This document shows positions 56,548 through 64,000 of a stretch of DNA of 64,000 nucleotides, piece after piece. Position 1 is the stretch's first letter; every line of letters begins with the position of its first letter. The stretch comes from Shewanella sp. c952 (GTDB lineage Bacteria; Pseudomonadota; Gammaproteobacteria; Enterobacterales; Shewanellaceae): NCBI RefSeq assembly GCF_019654975.1, contig NZ_BPEW01000015.1, positions 1 through 64,000 of the forward strand, in the 5' to 3' direction. Below the pieces are notes generated by a model. The model made no database searches, was not told where the DNA came from, and worked only from the letters and a program-made list of their open reading frames with translations. The translations under genes and the position numbers were made by a program.

Positions 56548-56580
56548 AAAAAAGGATGTTCCACGTGGAACATCCTTTTT
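56548..56580. terminator. Bidirectional terminator built on a parS palindrome
   Basis: An uninterrupted 22-bp palindrome (GGATGTTCCAC/GTGGAACATCC, 56554-56575) is flanked by A6 and T5. The core is a perfect parS. It can end both tag and the convergent amidohydrolase transcript. Confidence 0.8.
56557..56572. other. parS: parS site
   Basis: TGTTCCACGTGGAACA is a perfect 16-bp palindrome matching the ParB site consensus. Confidence 0.9.
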
Positions 56581-56733
56581 ATTTTTCATTAGATAATAAC
56601 TTTTTAATAGTTTTTACAACAAAAAATATTTTTCCTGAAATATTTAAACCAGTGTTAAGTTACTCAGAATTAAAATTTTAAAAAAGCCAGTTTTCAGTAA
56701 AAAAGGCTATTTCCAAAAACTATTCAGCGAAAG

Positions 56734-59700
56734 CTATTTCTCAAAAAAGAATGGCTTCCTCTGTTTACCGCTATTTTTGTTGCCGCCATTGAGTTGATCC
56801 ATTGTCTCGGCATTATAAAGTTTGCCGTTGACCATGGTGTAAGTGACGCGATCTGTTACCCGAATATCGTCAAGCGGGTTACCATCAATTACAATTAGGT
56901 CTGCTAGCTTACCTTGTTTAATTGAACCTATCTGATGATCCATCGCAAAATGCTTCGCTGGGTTAATGGTTGCGGTTTTAAGTACTTCAAGATTACTCAT
57001 ACCACCTTGAGCAAACATCCACATTTCCCAGTGAGCCGCTAATCCTTCACGTTGACCATGTGCACCAATGTTCGGCTTAATGCCAATGTCATTCAGTTCA
57101 TTGGCAACGCGGGCAACATTGAAATGGTTGTAATGTTCATCAGGCGCAGTAGGGCGACGCATTGAGCGAGCATCTAGAATATCTGATGGTACATACATAG
57201 ACAGACGCGGGTGAGCCCAAACATCGGTTTTGTCATACCAGTAGTTTTCACCTGAGATACCACCGTAAGCCACAACGAGAGTCGGTGTGTAGCCAACGTC
57301 AGTCTGTCCCCAGAACTGCTTTATATCACTGTAAATGTTTGCTGCTGGCAAGGAGTGTTCAATACCAGTATGACCATCGGCAATCATGGTGAGGTTGTGT
57401 TGCAGTAAGCTGCCACCTTCAGGCACAACCATCATCTCAAGTTCTCGCGCAGCGGCTATCACTTGTTGACGTTGGTTACGTCGCGGCTGGTTGTAACTCT
57501 TAACACTGAATGCACCGACTTTTTTCAGACGTTCTAAATGAAACTTAGCATCATCTAGAGAGTCGATATGCGAGGTATAACCAGGCGCATTTGCACCATA
57601 TAAAATAGTACCTGTTGAGAAAATACGTGGGCCGGCAATGTTACCTGCTTTTTGCTGTTCAGATGCAGCAAATATCTCAGTGGTATCATTCGACGGATCA
57701 TGTATTGCAGTTACACCGAGTGAAAGGTTGGAGTACAGTTCCCAGTTTTGCTGAGGAATGATTTCATTCTCACCTTGAGCACCATGGGCATGAGCATCGA
57801 ATAAGCCCGGCATCAGCGTCTTGCCTGTTATGTCGATAACTTTTGCATCGCTAGGGATATCGATTACAGAAGATGAGCCAACGCTAACAATATGATTATC
57901 TTTTACGATAACCGTGCCATTATTGATGACATGATCATTCTCCATAGTAATGATTTTTCCGCCAACAAAAGCAATTGTTCCACGTGGAACATCGGCTTTT
58001 TTAGTAAAGCCTAGATCAGTAATCGTTGGCTCTGCTTTCTCGTCTTCAGCTTGTTCAGTGTATTGAGTATCTACTTTCACTTGATATAGTTCTGGGCCAA
58101 GCGTCCAGTAGAGCTGGTTGTTATCATTGCTCCAGCTGATGCTTTCACCAGCACGAACACTCAGCTGGGTAACCGGTAAGTTACTCGCCTTTGGACCTAT
58201 CTGAACTGTTTCACCATGCTTGGCAAAAGGAGTCACAAAGACTTTAAAGCGCTCAGCAAAGGCTAGTTGCTTGCCATCAGGTGATACTCTAAATTCTGTT
58301 GCATGCTTACTGGTGTAGTGCACGCGTTTTTCAAAACCATTCAAACCTATAGAAGATAGCTGCGGTGTTTCGCCACTTTCCATAAAGTAAACGCGACTAT
58401 TGTCAGCGCCAAACTGTGGTTGGTAGCCTGAGGCGGTGATTTTGGTATTGTTATCACCGTCAGTGTCTACTTGGTATAAGCCAGTCTCTTGCGACCAAGT
58501 ACGTGGAGTAATGTAGCCACCTTTAGCCTTGCGATAGACAATGGTTTCGCCATCTGGAGAAAAGGTGGGTTCGACATATTTACCAGGTTCGTTAGTCAGC
58601 ACCTTTACTCGTTTATTACGCACCGTTGCAAGACTCACTGTGCCTTGTTGTTGATCATCCCAAGTGGTGAACACTATCTTTTTACCGTCGCGAGACCATT
58701 GAGGAAACAGCTCTCTAAGTTCACTATCAAGCTTAGTTAGGCGAGACATTTTTCCATCTGGTAGACTCTTAACCCAGATTTTACCCAGTGCTTCAAATGC
58801 TACTTTTTTGCCGTCTGGCGAGACCTGCGCCATGCGTAGCATTTTTACATCAAATACATCTTTATCGAGATCTTGTTGGAAGCGAACTGCAGGCTGTACC
58901 GCACGTTCTGTTTTAACACTGAAAGGGATCTGTGCAACTGATTTAGATTTAACGTCCAGCTTGTTAATCTTACCATTGGCCCAGAATACAATTTCATCGT
59001 TATCAGCTGTCCAGCTCATGGTCGGGTAAACACCGTGAATCGCCCACGTTTCCTGCATATCGCGGTCAAGCTCACCGTACAGTTTCTCGGTTTTACCCGA
59101 TTTTAGATCTAATAGGTAAAGTGAAGATTGGAAACCATCTCGTTTTATATAAGCCAGTTTCTTTCCATCAGGGCTTGGTGTTGGTCTAATTGCACCGCCA
59201 GTACCTTGAATAAGCACTTCGATATCACCAGTCTGGGTATCGTAACGCTTGATCTTGTAAATACCTTTTACTGAATCTTTTGAGTAGTGGAAGGTTTTAC
59301 CTGGTGTAGCATCTTGGCTGAAGTAGATGTAACGGCCATCTGGCGAGTAGGCTGGTTCACCTAAGTCTTTTTGTTCATTTGGTCGTTCGGTTAGCTTAAC
59401 TCCTTCACCGCCAGCAACGTGATACATCCAAACTTCACCAGCACCTAAACTGCGGCTGCCAGTATAATGCTTGCGAGCCACAAGGTATTGTCCGTCTGGG
59501 CTCCATGCTGGGCTGTTAAGTAAGCGAAAAGTTTCAGTGGTTACTGGTCGTGGGTTGCTGCCATCAGCTTCCATTATCCAAATGTTATCGCCGCCATCTT
59601 CATCTGAGGTAAAAGCAATGTATTTTCCATCTGGACTATAGACCGGCTGCATCTGCCAAGCGATGCCTTTAGCAAGCGGCTTTGCTTCGCCGCCATCTGT

Positions 59701-59928
59701 TGAGATCTGATAGATATCTCCAAGTAAATCGAACACTATATGTTTGCCGTTAGGGCTAACACTGACATTCATCCATGTGCCTTCTGTGACGTCAATTTTA
59801 ACTTGTTGCAGTGGTGCGTTTGCGGGTGCATTCACCTGCCAAGACTTCTTGTCTTCTTCGGCTAAGGTGGGAATGCTGAAACTTAGCGCCATAGCCGCAT
59901 ATAGAGGGGTGAGCTTATTTTTTAACAT
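56734..59928 (-). CDS. TolB-like beta-propeller / amidohydrolase fusion protein
   Basis: A secreted protein of 1064 residues. A signal peptide (LYAAMALSFSIPTLAEE) is followed by many TolB/WD40-like PD40 repeats up to about residue 600 (VSPNGKHIVFDLLGD, YSPDGKYIAFTSDEDGG, PSPDGKKLAYI). An amidohydrolase domain follows, with the metal-binding DAHAHG near 709 and further His in LLQHNL, GIEHS and NIGAHGQ. It is a known fusion in Shewanella and relatives; the substrate is unknown, a periplasmic hydrolase being likely. A perfect parS lies in the codons for residues 646-651. Confidence 0.9.
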   Translation of the reverse strand: MLKNKLTPLYAAMALSFSIPTLAEEDKKSWQVNAPANAPLQQVKIDVTEGTWMNVSVSPNGKHIVFDLLGDIYQISTDGGEAKPLAKGIAWQMQPVYSPDGKYIAFTSDEDGGDNIWIMEADGSNPRPVTTETFRLLNSPAWSPDGQYLVARKHYTGSRSLGAGEVWMYHVAGGEGVKLTERPNEQKDLGEPAYSPDGRYIYFSQDATPGKTFHYSKDSVKGIYKIKRYDTQTGDIEVLIQGTGGAIRPTPSPDGKKLAYIKRDGFQSSLYLLDLKSGKTEKLYGELDRDMQETWAIHGVYPTMSWTADNDEIVFWANGKINKLDVKSKSVAQIPFSVKTERAVQPAVRFQQDLDKDVFDVKMLRMAQVSPDGKKVAFEALGKIWVKSLPDGKMSRLTKLDSELRELFPQWSRDGKKIVFTTWDDQQQGTVSLATVRNKRVKVLTNEPGKYVEPTFSPDGETIVYRKAKGGYITPRTWSQETGLYQVDTDGDNNTKITASGYQPQFGADNSRVYFMESGETPQLSSIGLNGFEKRVHYTSKHATEFRVSPDGKQLAFAERFKVFVTPFAKHGETVQIGPKASNLPVTQLSVRAGESISWSNDNNQLYWTLGPELYQVKVDTQYTEQAEDEKAEPTITDLGFTKKADVPRGTIAFVGGKIITMENDHVINNGTVIVKDNHIVSVGSSSVIDIPSDAKVIDITGKTLMPGLFDAHAHGAQGENEIIPQQNWELYSNLSLGVTAIHDPSNDTTEIFAASEQQKAGNIAGPRIFSTGTILYGANAPGYTSHIDSLDDAKFHLERLKKVGAFSVKSYNQPRRNQRQQVIAAARELEMMVVPEGGSLLQHNLTMIADGHTGIEHSLPAANIYSDIKQFWGQTDVGYTPTLVVAYGGISGENYWYDKTDVWAHPRLSMYVPSDILDARSMRRPTAPDEHYNHFNVARVANELNDIGIKPNIGAHGQREGLAAHWEMWMFAQGGMSNLEVLKTATINPAKHFAMDHQIGSIKQGKLADLIVIDGNPLDDIRVTDRVTYTMVNGKLYNAETMDQLNGGNKNSGKQRKPFFFEK
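57976..57991. other. parS: parS site inside the amidohydrolase gene
   Basis: TGTTCCACGTGGAACA is a perfect palindrome within the linker between propeller and hydrolase domains, coding around Val-Pro-Arg-Gly-Thr. Confidence 0.9.
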
Positions 59929-60147
59929 GCTATTCCTATGTTTTTGTTGTAGTTGTTCAGGAGTGACAGTATTGCTGTAGTACAGGTGTCAATTTCGGTA
60001 ACAGTTATCGCATAAATCTGTTAACAGTAAAACATAAATTCTGTTTCAATTAGTTAAAGGCGAACGTAGAGAGTTTAATGGAATAGGGCGTTGGTGAGAT
60101 GGTGGTGTTAATTGACTTACTGTTGTATTTATCTATTGGGGAGTATG

Positions 60148-60170
60148 AGGCCGCACCTGTGATGCGGCCT
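60148..60170. terminator. Hairpin downstream of the MOSC gene
   Basis: AGGCCGCA and TGCGGCCT form an 8-bp stem with a 7-base loop next to the MOSC stop. T residues follow on the plus side only, so termination of the minus-strand gene is uncertain. Confidence 0.45.
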
Positions 60171-60175
60171 TAGTT

Positions 60176-60625
60176 TTATTCGGCTGATGCTCTTAGGTAA
60201 ACGAGGTCATTTATCGCAATGCTAGCATCATTTAAGACGCGGCAGGTGACTCCGCCTCGCCAGTCTGGCAACAGCGCTTTTTCTAGACCAGGGTAAGCCA
60301 TTTCCATTTTCTTACAAGGATCTGTTTCACCGGTTATCTCGAGAATAAGTTCGCCGATGACAATCTGTGTACCTTGGTCTTGGGCTGAAAAGCTTATGCC
60401 ATCAACTAACAGGTTTGCTCTACGGGTAAACCAAGGTAGGTTTTTGTCTACCTCGTTACAAGCCTGTTGCCATTGCTGTATCGACATAACGGTTACTTGA
60501 CGTTTACCTGGACGGCCAAAAATATCATTTTCGACTCCGGTTTTCTGAGTGACACTAGCGGCCTCTGTAGTGATCATCGCGCCGCGTTTTTCAGTTTTAT
60601 ATGCAATACCAATAAGTTTTGTCAT
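60176..60625 (-). CDS. MOSC-domain protein
   Basis: A 149-residue single-domain MOSC protein. It has NLLVDGISF, a conserved Cys in TGETDPCKKMEMAYPGL, and WRGGVTCRVLNDASI at the end. MOSC domains act in molybdenum-cofactor sulfuration or related sulfur transfer. It is 31 bases after tusA on the same strand, a setting that suits sulfur trafficking. Confidence 0.88.
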   Translation of the reverse strand: MTKLIGIAYKTEKRGAMITTEAASVTQKTGVENDIFGRPGKRQVTVMSIQQWQQACNEVDKNLPWFTRRANLLVDGISFSAQDQGTQIVIGELILEITGETDPCKKMEMAYPGLEKALLPDWRGGVTCRVLNDASIAINDLVYLRASAE

Positions 60626-60656
60626 CGGATAAATCCCTATGTCCGGTTGAAGAGTT

Positions 60657-60902
60657 TTAAAGGCCTTTCTTTATCAAATACTGATAAGGAGTCGCTTCTG
60701 TTTGGCTGGCGATCAGCGTGTGATCCATGAATTCACAAAAGCTTGGAATATCACGTGTGGTTGCTGGATCATCGGCAATAATCAATAGAGTCTCGCCATC
60801 GTTCATACGTCTTACTGACTTGCGCACCATCATTACTGGCTCCGGACATCTAAGCCCTAATGCATCAAGTTGGTGTTGTGCGCTACTAAATTGCTCGTTC
60901 AT
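60657..60902 (-). CDS. tusA: Sulfur-carrier protein TusA
   Basis: TusA relays persulfide from IscS to TusBCD for 2-thiouridine in tRNA and to other sulfur pathways. The 81 residues have the catalytic Cys19 in [17 protein letters not shown], at the same position as in E. coli. It forms a likely operon with the MOSC gene. Confidence 0.95.
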   Translation of the reverse strand: MNEQFSSAQHQLDALGLRCPEPVMMVRKSVRRMNDGETLLIIADDPATTRDIPSFCEFMDHTLIASQTEATPYQYLIKKGL

Positions 60903-61014
60903 ATTACCTCGGAAGAACGATTAAACAGAAGAGGCTAATATTACTCCAGAGACCTGCTTTATCCAAGCTGATTACTGAGTTTTGTGAGATTGACTCTGTT
61001 TACTATAAGCTGGA

Positions 61015-61030
61015 TGTTCCACGTGGAACA
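61015..61030. other. parS: parS site between tusA and ybaK
   Basis: TGTTCCACGTGGAACA is a perfect palindrome in the gap, ending 9 bases beyond the ybaK stop. Confidence 0.9.
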
Positions 61031-61038
61031 TTATGAAG

Positions 61039-61506
61039 TTAAGCTATAAGTGGGGCGTAAGTTGCCTTTAGAAGTTGCTTTAAATCTGTCGGCGATAATG
61101 CGATGTCTAAACCTCTGCGCCCGCCGCTAACATAGATGGTTTCTAGCTTGCTGCTAGAGTCATCAATATAGGTTGGCAGTAGTCGTTTTTGTGCAATTGG
61201 ACTGACGCCACCTAACACATAACCAGAGCTTCGCTGAACTTCAGTCGCTTGTGCCATTACAGCCTTCTTAGCTTTAGCTGCCTTAGCTATTGATTTCATG
61301 CTCAGCTTATCTGCTACAGGAATAATGGCTACAGCCAACTGCTTAGCATCGAGTTTTACCACTAAGGTTTTAAAGACTTGTTCTACCGGTACTCCAATTT
61401 TTTCCGCCGCTTCTAAGCCATATGCTTGGCAGGCGGGGTCGTGTTGGTACTCATGCAGTTGGTGAGGTATTTGTTGTTTAATCAGTAAGTCTATTGCTGG
61501 AGTCAT
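61039..61506 (-). CDS. ybaK: Cys-tRNA(Pro) deacylase YbaK
   Basis: A trans-editing protein of the YbaK/EbsC family, 155 residues, that clears Cys wrongly attached to tRNA-Pro. Key features are VFKTLVVKLDAKQLAVAIIP with the essential Lys, and GYVLGGVSPIAQKRLLPTYID. It lies 18 bases after the GNAT gene. Confidence 0.92.
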   Translation of the reverse strand: MTPAIDLLIKQQIPHQLHEYQHDPACQAYGLEAAEKIGVPVEQVFKTLVVKLDAKQLAVAIIPVADKLSMKSIAKAAKAKKAVMAQATEVQRSSGYVLGGVSPIAQKRLLPTYIDDSSSKLETIYVSGGRRGLDIALSPTDLKQLLKATYAPLIA

Positions 61507-61524
61507 AATTTAACCTTGTCCAAT

Positions 61525-61986
61525 TCAAATCGATTTTTCCATAACTAAGACATTTATACCGTGATAGGTAACTTGTTCTACAGCTTGCCAACCGAGCTTT
61601 TTATACAGGCCGCCGCTGATATCTTCGGTTTGAAGGTTGATACTCTCTACTCCGAGTAGTCTTGCCTTGTCGATAATAGCTTCAATCAATCTTTCAGCAA
61701 CGCCTTGTCCTCTAGAGGAAGCTTCGACATATACACCTCCTAGCCAATGTTCTCTGTCTGGGTAGATGTCCATTTCATGAAAACGTAGCTGGGCAGCACC
61801 AATTAGCTTCTGTTTTTCCTGTGCGATAATGATCAGTGGCAACTTGTCGCTGTTAAGATAATCAGTGAGCTTTTGTTCAAGCTCCACTGTACTACGACCT
61901 TCGCCAATATAGCCCCATTCATCGCTATACCACTGTGCTATTTGCGCTATAGCTTCTGGTATTTCAGAGAGTAAAAGTAGTTGCAT
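61525..61986 (-). CDS. GNAT-family N-acetyltransferase
   Basis: A 153-residue acetyltransferase. The acetyl-CoA-binding motif A is LGGVYVEASSRGQGVAERLIEAIIDKA, followed by the motif B segment INLQTEDISGGLYKKLGWQ. The substrate is not predictable. It is probably transcribed with ybaK. Confidence 0.85.
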   Translation of the reverse strand: MQLLLLSEIPEAIAQIAQWYSDEWGYIGEGRSTVELEQKLTDYLNSDKLPLIIIAQEKQKLIGAAQLRFHEMDIYPDREHWLGGVYVEASSRGQGVAERLIEAIIDKARLLGVESINLQTEDISGGLYKKLGWQAVEQVTYHGINVLVMEKSI

Positions 61987-62262
61987 TTGCTCGTGTTCTC
62001 CAAAGAGTTGTTGAGTACAATAATTTAACAGTTGCTAATGTTTCCCTTAATAGAATGCTGTTAATTATAGTGGTTTTTTATCTTGCCAATTAATCAATAT
62101 ACATAGTTGATGACGGGATAAAAGCCACAATATGAAAGTATTAGCTGTTTTTTTTAAATTTAGACTTTTTACTTAACTTAATCTAAGTTGTTGTGATACA
62201 TTGGATTTATTGTTAAGAGGGGGATTCCTCTTATGTGTAGATTCAAGGATGATTAAATCGAC

Positions 62263-63012
62263 ATGGATAATGTTGAGAAACCTACCAAGGTTAGTTTCTG
62301 GAGTAAGCTGCAAAGTGTAGCGCTGACAGTTGTTGCGATAATGTTGTCGTTAGGGCAATGGAATGACACTAAAGATGCTGTTAGTAGTGCCTATGAATCA
62401 TTTGTCGCGAATTGGACAAATGACATAGAGTACAAGCATCTTTCTACTCTGCACGTCGGGCAAACTCAAGCTTACATTACCAGTATTTTTGGTAACCCAC
62501 ATGTGTCCAAAATATCTAAATCTGACTCCGAAATTGTCTACTTTTACTATGGAAATAAAAAATACCAACTCACTTTAGCCATAAAAGATAAGCGTTTATC
62601 AGGCTACGCAGTTGTCGGTTTAAATCCCGATTTTCAAGTATCGGTACCTTATACAACGCAAACATTACTATCGACTCCGCTAGAACACTATTTTTCTCAA
62701 ACAGATCGTTACTTCTCTGATGCAAACAATATCGAGTATTACGCTGAGTCCCACGATTTAGGTAAAAAAGCGATGTTCTACAACCTCATTCTCGGGGCTG
62801 TAAATTATGGCAATTTTAGCACTAGTGATCGTAGCTCTGTAAAGCAGTTAAATGCTGACTTAGATCGTGGCATTGAAGATGTAAGCACTGTATTAGCCAC
62901 AAGTAGAAAGCTTACTCCAAACTATTTTGCTGTTACTGAGCTTGCGCCCAAAGTTATGGTTGAAGGGCTATTAACTCACTTTGAATATAAGACACTTTTA
63001 AAAATAGATTAA
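62263..63012 (+). CDS. Membrane-anchored protein of unknown function
   Basis: I cannot name the function with confidence; the sequence recalls proteins labelled ETEC_3214. The 249 residues begin with a cytoplasmic stub, then one membrane span (LQSVALTVVAIMLSLGQW) and an extracytoplasmic part with LHVGQTQAYITSIFGNPHVSKIS. That pattern (short repeat-like helix, GxP, then a beta-strand) resembles SmpA/BamE-type modules. It is 15 bases before an LPP20-type lipoprotein gene, so the two likely form an operon and may act together at the envelope. Confidence 0.65.
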   Translation: MDNVEKPTKVSFWSKLQSVALTVVAIMLSLGQWNDTKDAVSSAYESFVANWTNDIEYKHLSTLHVGQTQAYITSIFGNPHVSKISKSDSEIVYFYYGNKKYQLTLAIKDKRLSGYAVVGLNPDFQVSVPYTTQTLLSTPLEHYFSQTDRYFSDANNIEYYAESHDLGKKAMFYNLILGAVNYGNFSTSDRSSVKQLNADLDRGIEDVSTVLATSRKLTPNYFAVTELAPKVMVEGLLTHFEYKTLLKID

Positions 63013-63027
63013 CATCAAGGATGAAGA

Positions 63028-63996
63028 ATGAATCTAAAACTAAGCGCTATATTTTTAGGGCTAACCTTAGTTGCTGCCTGCCAATCAACAAGCAAGGCAC
63101 CTAATTGGTATTTGAATCCTGTAACGACAAATAGTGGATCACTCGTTGCTGTTGGTGAGGCTGCATCACTTGATAAAGCTAAACAAAAGGCAATGAGTGC
63201 CCTTAACCAGCAGCTTTGGACCGAAGTAAAATCGAAAGGTCTAAGTCGTAATATTGCAAACGACATTAATGGTCAGGAGCATTACCAGCAGCTAAATGAC
63301 TTTAGCGTGAATACCAAGACATCAGCAGTTGTCCTCAATGGCGTTGTTTTCTCAAAGGCTCAACAAGTGGGCAGCACGTTTTATGTTGAGGCAGTGGTTG
63401 ATAAGGCAAAAATTAGCAGCCAACTGCTTGCTGACATTGAAAGCTATAATCAACAAGCGCAGTTTGAACTCGATAGCTTGCCACAGATGGATCCTCTCGT
63501 GTGGTGGTTGAAAAATGTCGATGTGAGTTCGCTTGAGCGCAGCATGGCAAGCCGCTTATCTATGTTGGCAGCCTTATCAGCTGTAGAAAATACCCCTCAA
63601 AACCTCATTCCGCAGTTAAAAACAAAAGTGGCACAAGTACATTCGGGTATCAAGGTAGCGATTGCGGCTAAGCCAAATGATCAACGGATGAAAAAATCTG
63701 TTACGGCTCATTTTACTGAATTTAATATCCAGGTTGTAGACGGCTCATCAAGCAACTTTAGTCATCAACTTATTCTAGATACCGATTGGCGCAAGAACTA
63801 CATTTCAGATATGTATATTTCAACCGTCCAAGTTAACTTAATACTTAAAAATCAGAGTGGTAGCACTTTGGCTAGTAATGAAATTATAGCCAATGCTAAT
63901 TCTGTAACCAGTTATGAGCGTGCCAATGAAGGTGCCTCTCGCCGTTTTTCTGCCGAGTTAAAAGAGCAGGACTTTTGGAAAGCTTTAGGGCTTTAG
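63028..63996 (+). CDS. LPP20-family lipoprotein
   Basis: A 322-residue predicted lipoprotein with a lipobox (LVAAC, Cys18) and PNWYLNP after it. The next region (GSLVAVGEAASLDKAKQKAMSALNQQLW) is the LPP20/flagellar-assembly-T-N-like domain. The C-terminal half resembles a Csg/LPP-type beta domain, weakly. It is complete in the window, ending four bases before the edge. Role unknown. Confidence 0.75.
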   Translation: MNLKLSAIFLGLTLVAACQSTSKAPNWYLNPVTTNSGSLVAVGEAASLDKAKQKAMSALNQQLWTEVKSKGLSRNIANDINGQEHYQQLNDFSVNTKTSAVVLNGVVFSKAQQVGSTFYVEAVVDKAKISSQLLADIESYNQQAQFELDSLPQMDPLVWWLKNVDVSSLERSMASRLSMLAALSAVENTPQNLIPQLKTKVAQVHSGIKVAIAAKPNDQRMKKSVTAHFTEFNIQVVDGSSSNFSHQLILDTDWRKNYISDMYISTVQVNLILKNQSGSTLASNEIIANANSVTSYERANEGASRRFSAELKEQDFWKALGL

Positions 63997-64000
63997 TAAA

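Overview
The window is the replication-origin region of a gammaproteobacterial chromosome, most likely a Shewanella. The evidence is the gene order mnmG-oriC-mioC, then mnmE-yidC-yidD-rnpA-rpmH<>dnaA-dnaN-recF-gyrB-glyS-glyQ-tag, together with atpIBEFHAGDC, glmU/glmS and pst on the other side, and protein sequences typical of that genus. I can infer the genus from gene order and protein style but cannot name a species.

Layout. Positions 1-320 hold tandem rRNA-operon promoters pointing off the left edge; no rRNA gene lies inside the window. Next come ccoG, a small membrane protein, a MenB of the Asp-containing (type II) class, a Fur-boxed DUF2061 protein and an NhaP-type antiporter. A Pho-boxed pstSCAB operon follows, without phoU. 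From 9.8 to 17 kb are glmS with a DeoR-type regulator, a Fur-boxed TonB-dependent receptor, glmU and a DsrE-like protein; this is the classic atp-glmU-glmS-pst neighbourhood with a receptor inserted. A 263-bp MITE-like element and a REP-like hairpin lie between glmU/dsrE and atpC. The ATP synthase operon, parAB, rsmG and mnmG follow, all on the minus strand and so transcribed away from the origin.

The origin lies at about 29.3-29.7 kb, with E. coli-like 13-mers, DnaA boxes and a dense GATC cluster. Between mioC and mnmE (30-41 kb) is an accessory block: an AGCS symporter, a LysE exporter, an orphan prepilin, a decayed fragment of a PLD-helicase-DUF3427 gene, a SEC-C protein, an intact 1052-residue PLD-helicase-DUF3427 protein and hrpB. 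It ends in a 468-bp convergent intergenic region unusually rich in GATC and hairpins. The dnaA promoter region is also GATC-dense and has a perfect DnaA box. From 45 to 56 kb are the replication genes, an HDOD protein, the glycyl-tRNA synthetase subunits and tag. The right end carries a TolB-like/amidohydrolase fusion, MOSC-tusA, a YbaK/GNAT pair and an unknown gene paired with an LPP20-type lipoprotein.

Three perfect parS palindromes (56.6, 58.0, 61.0 kb) and two near-perfect ones (38.6, 49.0 kb) all lie to the right of oriC and supply the DNA half of the parABS system whose proteins are at 24.7-26.4 kb. The least ordinary items are the PLD-helicase gene with its relic, the structured GATC-rich region at 40.6-41.0 kb, and parS sites embedded in coding sequence and in a terminator.
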